From Bacteroidaceae bacterium (GTDB lineage: Bacteria > Bacteroidota > Bacteroidia > Bacteroidales > Bacteroidaceae), in NCBI GenBank assembly GCA_017650105.1, contig JAGCFO010000024.1:1-64000 (forward strand): a stretch of 64,000 nt of DNA. The letters are read 5' to 3'. Below, in pieces: positions 52,901 to 60,704 of the stretch. Numbering within the stretch: position 1 is the stretch's first letter; each line of letters starts with the position of its first letter. The notes beneath the pieces were generated by a model, which was given only the letters and a program-made list of their open reading frames with translations, made no database searches and was not told the DNA's origin. The translations under genes were made by a program, and so were the position numbers.

Positions 52901-55900
52901 CCTTTTATTTATAACCCCGATGCGGAAGGTGGAGATCTGTATCTCGATTTGGGAGAAGTATCAGAAGACGTTCTGAAAGACGGAAAGAAATTCTATGAAA
53001 ATGGAATGACGTCCGCTACATTCACAACCGATTCGGTGCCATACACCGAAACGGCTTGGGGACGTGTACCAAAAGCTGCCAGCCTTGTCTATGCCTTCGA
53101 TAATAATAGCGCAAACCGAAATCGGCAGGATGTAGGTCTTAATGGTTTGAGCAGCACCGAGGAACAGAGTTTCCCAACTTATGCCTCTTGGCTAAACGAT
53201 GTTCAAAGTAAAGTTAATGCAAATGCTTTCTCCGAGTTCCGCAACGATCCTGCCAACGATTCTTTCCACCATTATCGAGGCGCCGACTATGATGCCGTCC
53301 AACTCTCTATTCTTGATAGATACAAGCATTATAACGGTACCGAAGGAAACTCTCTCTCTACTACCAACAACGACAGCTATGACAAGTCGGCTAAAACGAC
53401 TCCTGACGTAGAAGACATCAATCAAGACTATACCCTTGACGAGTATGAGAAATACTTCGAGTATCATGTCTCGCTGCGTCCCAAAGACATGATTATGGGG
53501 CGTAACCACATCACGGATGTTCGTACGGTAAAAACAAAGTTGCGCAACGGTAATTACGAAAGTGTCAATTGGTATAAGTTCCGAGTGCCTATCGACAATT
53601 ACGAATCGGTTGTGGGCAGCATTCGCGACTTTACATCCATCCGCTTCATGAGAGTCTATATGACTCATTTTGCCGAACCAGTCATTGTCCGTCTGGCATC
53701 GTTTGAACTCATTAAAGGAACTTGGCGCAACTATGATCAACCCATCTATTCAGCTAACAATACTTCTCCAAAGGTTAGTGGGCAAATGGTGGTAAGTTCG
53801 GTAAATATTGAGGAGAACGGAGACCGTTCTCCCGTAAACTACACAATGCCTCCTGGAGTTACCCGAATTCTCGATCCAAGCCAGCCTCAGCTACGCCAAG
53901 ATAACGAGCAGGCAATGAGTATCAAGGTTAGCGGGCTGGAGCCCAACGAAGCTCGCGCCGTGTATGACAAAAAACAGAATCTTGACTTACGACGCTACCA
54001 GCATATTCAGATGTTCGTCCACGCTGAACAACTTGTTGACAGCGATATTCCTCTTGAAGATGATCAGATAAGCCTCTTCATCCGCATCGGCTCTGATTAT
54101 AAGAGCAATTACTATGAATATGAAATTCCGTTGAAGGTTACCCCCGAGGGATATTATGATGGTAACACTCAGGGTGGGCGTGAGGCTGTTTGGCCACAAG
54201 AGAATATGCTTGACATCGATTTTTCTAAGTTTACCGACCTCAAGCGTATGCGCAACAAGGAAGCAAACACGTCAACCTCTGTTTCCAAAACATCGCTCTA
54301 CAGCGTTTTCGACGAAGACAATCCCAAAAACCGTATCAGCGTCATAGGAAATCCTACCATCGGCAAAGTAAAAACTGTAATGTTAGGTGTACGAAACAAC
54401 AGCCGCTCTACCCGTTCGGCAGAAGTTTGGGTAAACGAACTCCGTCTTACCGGATTTGAGAACGAAGGAGGATGGGCTGCGCAGAGTACCCTTAACGTGC
54501 AACTTTCTGACGTAGGAAGCGTAAACGTAAACGGACACGCTGAGACAACTGGATTCGGAGGACTGGAACAAGGAGTTTCCCAACGGCGCGACGATAATCT
54601 CTATCAGTATTCATTTACAACCAATTTCGACTTGGGGCGTTTCTTCCCGGAAAAACTGAAGGTTTCTTTACCATTATACTATTCTGTTTCGCAGGAAAAG
54701 CTTTCCCCACAATACAGTCCGTTTGAGACAGACCTTTATTTGGATGAGATGCTTGAGACGCTGTCAGATGACAGGGAGCGCGACTCTCTGCTCAACATTG
54801 CCAACAAGGTTACTACCAGTCGCAACTTCTCGCTTTCAAACATCAAGATGAATATTACCTCTAAAGTGCCTATGCCTTGGGATCCATCTAATTTCTCATT
54901 TGGATATTCTCGCAGCACAAAAGATAACGGAGGAAGCACTATTGACTACCAGCACAATCTGACGTGGAAAGCGCAAGGCTCTTACGCATACGCCCCAGCC
55001 ATGAAGCCTTTGGAGCCTTTCAAAAACTTCATGCAAAAGTCTGAATGGTTTGAGATAATCCGCCAAATCAGCTTCAGTCCCTTGCCACAAAGCATCTCTA
55101 TCAACACAGACCTCAACCGCGTTTATCATGAGCTGCAGATGCGCGATTTGGAAGGCTCGTATGGTTCTGCAGGCATCCCTGTCAGCTTCTCTCAGGAATT
55201 CTTGTGGAACAGATCGATGACGCTTCGTTGGGATTTGACAAAGAATCTGAAAACTAACTTCTCTTCGGGTACGAACGCAGAGATAGAAGAGCCTTATTCT
55301 CCTGTCAACAGCGCTATGTATCCCAACGAATACGAGATTTGGAAGGATAGCGTCAGATATAGCCTGATGCAGATGGGACGTCCACTTACGCATCAGCAGA
55401 CATTCAGCGCTTCCTATTCGGCACCTATCGACAAGATTCCTATTCTCGACTGGCTCACGGCTGATGGCAACTATAGCTCTTCTTATAACTGGAAACGCGG
55501 TGCTACCCTCAGCAACGGAAGTTCGTATGGTAATAACATTGCTAACCAACGCGCTGTAACCATCAACGGAAAGGCAAATCTGGAGACTCTTTACAATCAC
55601 GTTCCTTTCTTGAAAGAAGCTAACAAGAAGTTTGCATCATCAGGAAGCAGCAACCGACGCACTACGACAACTACAAACAACCGTACGACAAAGAAACCTA
55701 CTGATAAAAACGCTCCAGAAGAGAAGAAAGCGAAGAAATTCACTCAGGAGTATAAGTTTGTGCCCGACAGTACTTTTGAAATCAAACACGGAATGAAGAG
55801 CAAACGTCCTGAAGTTTCGGTTCGCACGGTGGAAGGACGTTCCTACAAGGTTAAATATAAGGTAGTCGATGAAAACACCATCCAGATAAAAGCGAAAGAC

Positions 55901-57373
55901 AGCACTGCCGTGAAGGTAACAGTTGTTCCAGGTCCAGAGCTTTCTGAACAGGGTTGGTACAAGGGAGCCCAGTATGCTTCGCGCTTTGCAATGATGGTGC
56001 GCAACGCTTCATTTACCTACAAGAACACCTATTCTATGGCGCTTCCAGGCTTCCTGCCCCAGATGGGTAAGGCATTCGGGCAGAGCACCTTAGGATCAGG
56101 AGCGGCTCCTGGATGGGATTTCGCTTTCGGTTTGACAGACGACAGCTATCTGCAGAGAGCCCGTTCAAACGGTTGGCTTCTGCAGAACGACTCTGTGGCT
56201 TATTCCTCATCGTCGAGCGCTGTGGAAGAGCTACAGGTAAAAGTCACTATCGAGCCTGTAAAAGACTTCAAGATTGACGTGAACGGCAACTGGATGAAGA
56301 ACAATTCGCGTACCATTCAGTTCATGTACGAAGGTATGCCTGAGACTCGCAACGGGCAATTCAATATGACAACTATCACTATAGGAAGCGCCTTTGAGCC
56401 ACGAAGAAGTAGCGAGGGCTATGCTTCGAAGTCCTTCGACCGTTTCATCGCAAACCTGTCTGATATGCAACAGAGAGTGCAGTCGCAATACGTGGGTGCC
56501 GTTTATCCTGCCTCCAGCAGTATGGCAGGGCGCTCTTTCGATCCGGCAAACGGAAGCATGTCGCTCTATTCTCCTGACGTAATGATTCCAGCCTTCCTCG
56601 CTATCTACAGCGGAAGGGATGCCTCTTCTTCTTCGCTGTCACTCTTCCCGTCGATGCTTAGCATGCTGCCTAACTGGAAAATAACCTACGGAGGATTGTC
56701 AAAGCTCGAGCTTTTCCAAAAGTACTTCAAGAGCGTGAATATCAACCATTCGTACAAAAGTGTCTATTCCGTCGGCTCCTTCGGAACGTATAGTTCCTTC
56801 ATGTCGTACATGAACGATTTGGGATTCATCGAGGATGTGGTAAGCGGAAATCCCATACCCAGCAGCATTTTCGATATCAGCTCGGTAAGCATCAACGAGC
56901 AATTCGCGCCTCTCATCGGAGTGGATGTGACAATGCTTAACAATCTGACAGCAAAGCTCGAGTATAAGAAAACCCGTGTCTTGAATCTTTCGATGACTGC
57001 AGTACAGTTGGTAGAAACTTGTTCAGACGATATCGTCGTCGGATTCGGATACAAGATTACCAATCTGAAAATCCTCGGAGCCGGGCGCACCACAGGAAGA
57101 GGGAAAACCAACAACGACATGAACCTACGTGCCGACTTCTCCTTCCGAGACCAAAGCGCACTTTGCCGTAACATTCAGGAACTTACCACTCAGGCTACCA
57201 GCGGAAACAAAGCTATCAAGCTGGGGCTCTCAGCCGATTATGCATACAGCCGAATGCTTACGCTTAGCGCCTATTTCGACCATCAGACGAATATTCCCGT
57301 TGTCAGCACTTCCAGCTATCCCACTTCCACCAACGACTTCGGGCTTTCCCTCAAGTTCTCTCTGACGAAATAA
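49973..57373 (+). CDS. sprA: SprA/Sov, type IX secretion outer-membrane translocon
   Basis: A 2466-residue protein with a signal peptide (KSLLLLCLLLVTSIAGTLSQ). In Flavobacterium, SprA is a giant 36-stranded outer-membrane barrel through which type IX cargo leaves the cell; the Porphyromonas homologue is Sov. Length and repeated beta segments fit. Early blocks GPGGVQIKTQGTAELKFGF and VGDKINLNMNYDTEATF are characteristic of the N-terminal conserved region. A low-complexity Thr/Asn/Lys loop occurs at about residues 1887-1923. The final residues NDFGLSLKFSLTK end in an aromatic-containing strand, as in barrel proteins. It is translated after ruvA. Confidence 0.95.
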   Translation: MPSFHLPKSLLLLCLLLVTSIAGTLSQNVVSSAAQTDTTGTKPRFGVAKTSPDNEDDMRKKTADLEDPENLVTTTLYDDKTNTYTVGKKVGDSYLNVPLLMTPEQYAEWSMRQSLNAFFRSKNEEEFEKEGKKEKFDFSDMHFDLGPAEKIFGPGGVQIKTQGTAELKFGFNQKSIDNPTLPQRSRNTFGFDFDEKIKLSVNGKVGDKINLNMNYDTEATFNYDTKKLKLKYEGKEDEIIKLLEAGNVSFPTNSSLITGSTQLFGIRADLQFGKLSLQTVVSQKTSESTSVSSKGGSVLTEYEIDATDYDENRHFFLAHYFHDTYDQSMAQLPTIVSGIKITRIELWVTNKTSSYDHPRNVIAFTDLGEANHISNPVWSPIGTSRLPSNNANDLYYKMVNDYDAVRDIDQVGAVFSDFLSGSSDYEKISNARLLSSSEYTLNSTLGYISLTSTLKSDEVLGVAFEYTYGGKTYQVGEFSADQKSSGKALYVKLLKSNSMSPGNGTWDLMMKNVYSLGARSLSSNDFVLRIEYESDSTGTNLTYLPEAGLKDRTLLQLLNLDRLDVKQNANPNGFFDYIEGYTVQSSKGRIIFPVAEPFGAWLRKAIGNDAVADKYVFEELYDSTKTTAKQLAEKSKFILTGEYSGSGGNVISLGTYNIPRGSVVVTAGGVTLTENSDYTVDYANGEVTIVNQSIIDAGTNVNVSLESNTTYNMQRKTMLGMNWAYDFSKNFKMGGTMMYLSEKPLTSKVTMGDEPLKNTLWGLNMSYKRESQWLTNMLDYIPGLHVTQPSNINFTAEFAQLVAGVSDQVQGSASYIDDFESSETGIPINTPSQWMLASIPSSQPYASLTNDVRTGMGRALFNWFTIDPLFTRRNSSLTPAHIKSDLEQLSNHYVREVYERELYPNKESTYGESSTLNILNLAFYPNERGPYNLDSDLTSDGKLNNPRERWGGIMRQLSTTDFETSNIEYIEFWMLDPFIYNPDAEGGDLYLDLGEVSEDVLKDGKKFYENGMTSATFTTDSVPYTETAWGRVPKAASLVYAFDNNSANRNRQDVGLNGLSSTEEQSFPTYASWLNDVQSKVNANAFSEFRNDPANDSFHHYRGADYDAVQLSILDRYKHYNGTEGNSLSTTNNDSYDKSAKTTPDVEDINQDYTLDEYEKYFEYHVSLRPKDMIMGRNHITDVRTVKTKLRNGNYESVNWYKFRVPIDNYESVVGSIRDFTSIRFMRVYMTHFAEPVIVRLASFELIKGTWRNYDQPIYSANNTSPKVSGQMVVSSVNIEENGDRSPVNYTMPPGVTRILDPSQPQLRQDNEQAMSIKVSGLEPNEARAVYDKKQNLDLRRYQHIQMFVHAEQLVDSDIPLEDDQISLFIRIGSDYKSNYYEYEIPLKVTPEGYYDGNTQGGREAVWPQENMLDIDFSKFTDLKRMRNKEANTSTSVSKTSLYSVFDEDNPKNRISVIGNPTIGKVKTVMLGVRNNSRSTRSAEVWVNELRLTGFENEGGWAAQSTLNVQLSDVGSVNVNGHAETTGFGGLEQGVSQRRDDNLYQYSFTTNFDLGRFFPEKLKVSLPLYYSVSQEKLSPQYSPFETDLYLDEMLETLSDDRERDSLLNIANKVTTSRNFSLSNIKMNITSKVPMPWDPSNFSFGYSRSTKDNGGSTIDYQHNLTWKAQGSYAYAPAMKPLEPFKNFMQKSEWFEIIRQISFSPLPQSISINTDLNRVYHELQMRDLEGSYGSAGIPVSFSQEFLWNRSMTLRWDLTKNLKTNFSSGTNAEIEEPYSPVNSAMYPNEYEIWKDSVRYSLMQMGRPLTHQQTFSASYSAPIDKIPILDWLTADGNYSSSYNWKRGATLSNGSSYGNNIANQRAVTINGKANLETLYNHVPFLKEANKKFASSGSSNRRTTTTTNNRTTKKPTDKNAPEEKKAKKFTQEYKFVPDSTFEIKHGMKSKRPEVSVRTVEGRSYKVKYKVVDENTIQIKAKDSTAVKVTVVPGPELSEQGWYKGAQYASRFAMMVRNASFTYKNTYSMALPGFLPQMGKAFGQSTLGSGAAPGWDFAFGLTDDSYLQRARSNGWLLQNDSVAYSSSSSAVEELQVKVTIEPVKDFKIDVNGNWMKNNSRTIQFMYEGMPETRNGQFNMTTITIGSAFEPRRSSEGYASKSFDRFIANLSDMQQRVQSQYVGAVYPASSSMAGRSFDPANGSMSLYSPDVMIPAFLAIYSGRDASSSSLSLFPSMLSMLPNWKITYGGLSKLELFQKYFKSVNINHSYKSVYSVGSFGTYSSFMSYMNDLGFIEDVVSGNPIPSSIFDISSVSINEQFAPLIGVDVTMLNNLTAKLEYKKTRVLNLSMTAVQLVETCSDDIVVGFGYKITNLKILGAGRTTGRGKTNNDMNLRADFSFRDQSALCRNIQELTTQATSGNKAIKLGLSADYAYSRMLTLSAYFDHQTNIPVVSTSSYPTSTNDFGLSLKFSLTK

Positions 57374-57483
57374 GGTCGGCAGCATCCTCTCACGAAGATT
57401 CGGCTTCGCATTCCTGCCGTTTCACGAAAGCAAGAGAAAGCATTTTCCAAGTAGAAGAACAGAACCCGAAATTATTCTTTGAG

Positions 57484-57574
57484 CATATCGTGATATGAAG
57501 AAGGGAAAAAATTTTTTTCCTTCTCCAAAAAAAATTATGTGTTCTCCAAAAAATATTTTGGAGAACACATAATT
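57484..57574 (+). repeat. Mosaic palindromic element, copy 9
   Basis: It has ATATCGTGA, TATGAAGAAGGGAAAAA, then TTTTTTTCCTTCTCC, then a perfect inverted repeat. The inverted repeat arms are 57533-57551 and 57556-57574, 19 bp each with a 4-base loop, carrying the GTGTTCTCC/GGAGAACAC module. Confidence 0.85.
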
Positions 57575-57679
57575 ACAAGATGTCCCTACTCAGAATAGGA
57601 TTCGTTCATAATCCTGTAGAATAAGCAAAAACCCGTTTCTCCAATCCTCTGAGCAGGATTTTGAAATAAAGCTATTTCT

Positions 57680-57710
57680 GAAAAAAAAGAAGGTCGTCCT
57701 CCCGACGACC
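57680..57710 (-). terminator. Terminator of the MVLDF unit
   Basis: On the minus strand GGTCGTC pairs with GACGACC around GGGAG (arms 57710-57704 and 57698-57692), followed by TTCTTTTTTTT. The stem is 7 bp and GC-rich, with a long T-tail. Confidence 0.75.
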
Positions 57711-57747
57711 AATCTTTCTACATTAAAAATCTAATACCATGAAAAAC
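57685..57747 (-). ncRNA. Putative short transcript with micro-ORF MVLDF
   Basis: The promoter at 57754-57783 and the terminator at 57680-57710 bound a transcript of about 60 nt. It contains ATG GTA TTA GAT TTT TAA (57740-57723), a five-residue reading frame MVLDF, and nothing else. The nearest downstream minus-strand gene is far away. I recall similar sequences being common in Prevotella and Bacteroides genomes, but could not check. It may be a small RNA or a leader without its gene. Confidence 0.5.
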
Positions 57748-57753
57748 ACGGTG

Positions 57754-57783
57754 CAAAAGTACTGCTTTTCCGTTAACTTGCAA
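57754..57783 (-). promoter_or_regulatory. Promoter TTG-N19-TACTTTTG of the short transcript
   Basis: On the minus strand TACTTTTG (57761-57754) has TTG (57783-57781) exactly 19 bases upstream. Transcription should start around 57747, 37 bases before the terminator stem. Confidence 0.7.
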
Positions 57784-57892
57784 GCAAAACGGGCTTTTTT
57801 CTTATCCTTTTTAAATTTATTTAAACTTTTGCTCCCTTTTCGACGCGATTTGTCCCACTCGTGCAGCAAGTCATTTGGCTTTTGCCCACTAT

Positions 57893-59338
57893 CTAGAAAT
57901 TGCCCTCGCGCCAGAAAGTAGGAGTCAGCACGAGGAGAACCGAATAAAGCTCGAGGCGTCCGACAAGCATCAGGAAACAGCTGAACCACTTGACGGCAGT
58001 TGGAAATCCCACGCAGGAGATACCAGGAACAATAATTCCCACATTGCCTAAGCAGCAGAGCGAAAGCCCGTAGGAATTGGAAAAGTCAAGCCCGCAGATG
58101 ATGAAGATGAGCCAGCCGAAGAACACCAGCAGCACATAGAGGCACACGAAGGTAAGCACCGTAGTACGGGTACTTGAGGAAATGACTTCCCCATTCATTC
58201 TCACAGGCAACACGGCATTCGGATGAAGAATGCGCCTGAACTCGGCAGCGATGCTCTTTGTGAAAATGGCTATACGGCTGCTTTTCATAGCGCCGCTTGA
58301 CGAACCTCCCATAGCGCCGAAATACATCGAGAAGCCAAGAATCATCCACATCCACGAGGGCCAGATAGAATAGTTGGTGCATGCAAAACCCGTTGTTGTC
58401 TGGGTAGAGACAACCATGAAGATTGCATCACTTACAGCTGTGATGAAATCGCAGTTTTCGCGATGAACAAGTCCTATGGTGATGATAGTTGTAAAAATGA
58501 GCACAATCAAGAGGTACCAATGGAACTCGCTGCTTCGGAAGAGATCGCGGAACTTACCCTTGAGCAACATCAGGTAGATGAGTGTGTAGTTGATTCCTCC
58601 CACAAACATAAATGTCACCAGCACCCACTCGATAGAGATGGAATGGAACGAGGCAATGCTCTCGTTTCGCGTGGAGAAGCCTCCTGTGGAGATTGTCGTG
58701 AGCCCGTGACAGATAGCTTCGAAGGGTTGCATGCCGCAGATCCAAAGCGAAATGGCGCAAAGGATAGTGAGGCTGACGTATACAGTAAGAATCCAGCGCG
58801 CTGTGACTGCCACACGCGGATTTGCTTTCTTCTTGGCATATCCTGTTGCCTCAGCAGCAAACAGTTGTACACCGCTGAAGCCGAACATAGGAAGTACGGC
58901 AACCGTAAAGAACACTATTCCCAAGCCTCCCAGCCATTGACTCATGCAACGCCAAAGCAACGTGGCTCGAGGAATGGCTTCGGTATCGTTAATGACTGTA
59001 CATCCAGTGGTAGTAAATCCCGACATGCTCTCGAAGAAAGCATCCGTAAAGTTAGTGATAAGCCCGCTAAGAAGCAAGGGAAGCGTGCCCACAAGGGCAA
59101 AAAGTACCCACGAAAGGGTAATAGTGAGGTAGCTGTCGCGACGTGAATATTTCTTTTCTCCCCCTTTGCCGAAATAGAGCAGCCAAAGTCCTACCAACAC
59201 AGTTATGAGTGCCGAAGCGAGGAAGGCAAAGAAATCGTCCCCGCCGAAGAAGAGGGCCACAGCAGCACATCCTGCCATAATGGTGGCAAGAAGCATGAGC
59301 AGCGAGCCGAGGATGCGAAGGATGGTTTTAATGTGCAT
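57893..59338 (-). CDS. trkH: TrkH-family potassium uptake protein
   Basis: A 481-residue inner-membrane potassium transporter subunit that partners with TrkA. Four pore loops of the K+ channel-like fold are visible: SGFTTTGCTV, STGGFSTRN, TQTTTGFACTN and CLGNVGI, each with the glycine of the selectivity filter. WRCMSQWLGGLGIV is the signature of the first half. It lies 18 bases downstream of trkA and is the last gene of the dxs-trkA-trkH unit. Confidence 0.94.
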   Translation of the reverse strand: MHIKTILRILGSLLMLLATIMAGCAAVALFFGGDDFFAFLASALITVLVGLWLLYFGKGGEKKYSRRDSYLTITLSWVLFALVGTLPLLLSGLITNFTDAFFESMSGFTTTGCTVINDTEAIPRATLLWRCMSQWLGGLGIVFFTVAVLPMFGFSGVQLFAAEATGYAKKKANPRVAVTARWILTVYVSLTILCAISLWICGMQPFEAICHGLTTISTGGFSTRNESIASFHSISIEWVLVTFMFVGGINYTLIYLMLLKGKFRDLFRSSEFHWYLLIVLIFTTIITIGLVHRENCDFITAVSDAIFMVVSTQTTTGFACTNYSIWPSWMWMILGFSMYFGAMGGSSSGAMKSSRIAIFTKSIAAEFRRILHPNAVLPVRMNGEVISSSTRTTVLTFVCLYVLLVFFGWLIFIICGLDFSNSYGLSLCCLGNVGIIVPGISCVGFPTAVKWFSCFLMLVGRLELYSVLLVLTPTFWREGNF

Positions 59339-59356
59339 AGCTGTGAGGAAGATGGA

Positions 59357-60691
59357 TTAGAAATACTTTTCGAGCCTTTTTATCATAGAGTCGAGGCAGA
59401 ACACGACAACATGGTCTCCTGCCATAATCTGGGTGTTACCATTTACCAGCATTCCCACTCCGTTGCGTACCAGCCCTCCAAAGGTGGCTCCCTGCGGAAG
59501 GTCGATGTCGCGCACCAGACTTCGTGTCACACGTGCCTTCTCTGAAACGGTGAACTCAGCAACGTCAGCATTGGCAAGGGTAAGGCTCTTCACGTTGTCA
59601 ACGTCAGCATCAAGCAGCATCTGATAAATATACGAGGCTGCGATTTTTTTCTTGTTGATGACGTTGCCAATATCCAGATTCTCAGCCATAGCGATGAAAT
59701 CGATGTTCTCCACTTCGGCAATTGTTTTGAAAGTGCCGTACTGTTTGGTGGAAAGGCAGGTAAGGATATTCGTTTCAGCGTTGTCGGTAAGGGCAACAAA
59801 TGCTTGCGTGCTGTTGATACCTTCTTGCAAGAGCAAGTCTTTGTCGCGCCCGTCTCCGTTGATTACCATCACGTTGCTGGGCAAGTGCGCATTGAGCCAT
59901 TCGCATTTGTCTCTGTCGCTTTCGATAACTTTCACCGACATTTCATCGCTTATCAGCTGCGCAGCACGCACGGCAATGCGACTTCCTCCCATAATCATCA
60001 CGTTTTTCACCTTCTGATAGGCTTCCTTGCCGCAGATGACGCTGATGTAATTGATTGTCTTACGCATTGTCATGAAATAGACAAGGTCGTTTGGCAATAT
60101 CATGTCGTTTCCTCTGGGGATGAGCGTTTCCTCTCCTCTTTTAATAGCGACAACATGATAAGGCTGCTCCTTAGGCAAATCTCTGACAGCATGATTGACA
60201 ATCATTGCGCCTTCTCTCACTTTCACGCCAAGCATAACCAAAGCACCGTTGCACAGCTCTGCCCACTGGCGTATCCAGCTCAAGCGCAAGCTGTCAGCTA
60301 TCTCGTGCGCTGCGAGCATTTCAGGATAGATAAGCGAGTCGATACCTAATCCCTTAAAAAACTCTTTATTTTTCGGTTGGATGTATTCGTAGTTATCCAC
60401 TCGAGCCAAAGTCTTCTTAGCTCCAAGACTGTGAGCGATGATGCAAGCTGTAATGTTACGCCCCTCTTCGGGAGTAACTGCAACGAAAAGGTCTGCGCCA
60501 TTTATCCCGGCGTCCTTCAGCGTTTTGATGGAGGTTGGATTTCCTTCGAAAGTGAGCAAATCGAAATTCGATTCCAGCTTGCTCAGTTTCTCGGCACTCT
60601 CGTCAATGAGGGTAATGTCTTGCTTTTCGTTTGAAAGCAGTTTAGCCAAATGGGTGCCTACCGCTCCTGCTCCTACGATAATTATTCTCAT
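59357..60691 (-). CDS. trkA: Trk potassium transport regulator TrkA
   Basis: A 444-residue cytoplasmic gating subunit that binds nucleotides and controls TrkH. Two tandem RCK units are visible: the first Rossmann fold starts MRIIIVGAGAVGTHLAKLLS, with the acidic end ITLIDESAEKLSKLE, and the second has VMIMGGSRIAVRAAQLI. Each is followed by a TrkA-C domain (GAMIVNHAVRDLPKEQ and TRSLVRDIDLPQGATFGG). It is 13 bases after dxs and 18 before trkH. Confidence 0.94.
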   Translation of the reverse strand: MRIIIVGAGAVGTHLAKLLSNEKQDITLIDESAEKLSKLESNFDLLTFEGNPTSIKTLKDAGINGADLFVAVTPEEGRNITACIIAHSLGAKKTLARVDNYEYIQPKNKEFFKGLGIDSLIYPEMLAAHEIADSLRLSWIRQWAELCNGALVMLGVKVREGAMIVNHAVRDLPKEQPYHVVAIKRGEETLIPRGNDMILPNDLVYFMTMRKTINYISVICGKEAYQKVKNVMIMGGSRIAVRAAQLISDEMSVKVIESDRDKCEWLNAHLPSNVMVINGDGRDKDLLLQEGINSTQAFVALTDNAETNILTCLSTKQYGTFKTIAEVENIDFIAMAENLDIGNVINKKKIAASYIYQMLLDADVDNVKSLTLANADVAEFTVSEKARVTRSLVRDIDLPQGATFGGLVRNGVGMLVNGNTQIMAGDHVVVFCLDSMIKRLEKYF

Positions 60692-60704
60692 AGTGTGTCT
60701 AGTT

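Larger units (their letters stand above)
57374..57892. other. 519-base spacer after sprA
   Basis: It holds a mosaic element with a perfect 19-bp hairpin (57533-57574), a small inverted repeat AATCCT/AGGATT at 57643-57660 that may help end sprA, and on the minus strand a tiny transcription unit (57680-57783). The last 100 bases before trkH's stop are AT-rich, with no gene. Confidence 0.6.

Noticed and set aside
57723-57989. 88-codon minus-strand ORF ending in MVLDF
   Set aside because: Its upstream part overlaps the end of trkH and passes through the promoter of the short transcript. Only the last five codons are likely to be on that transcript.
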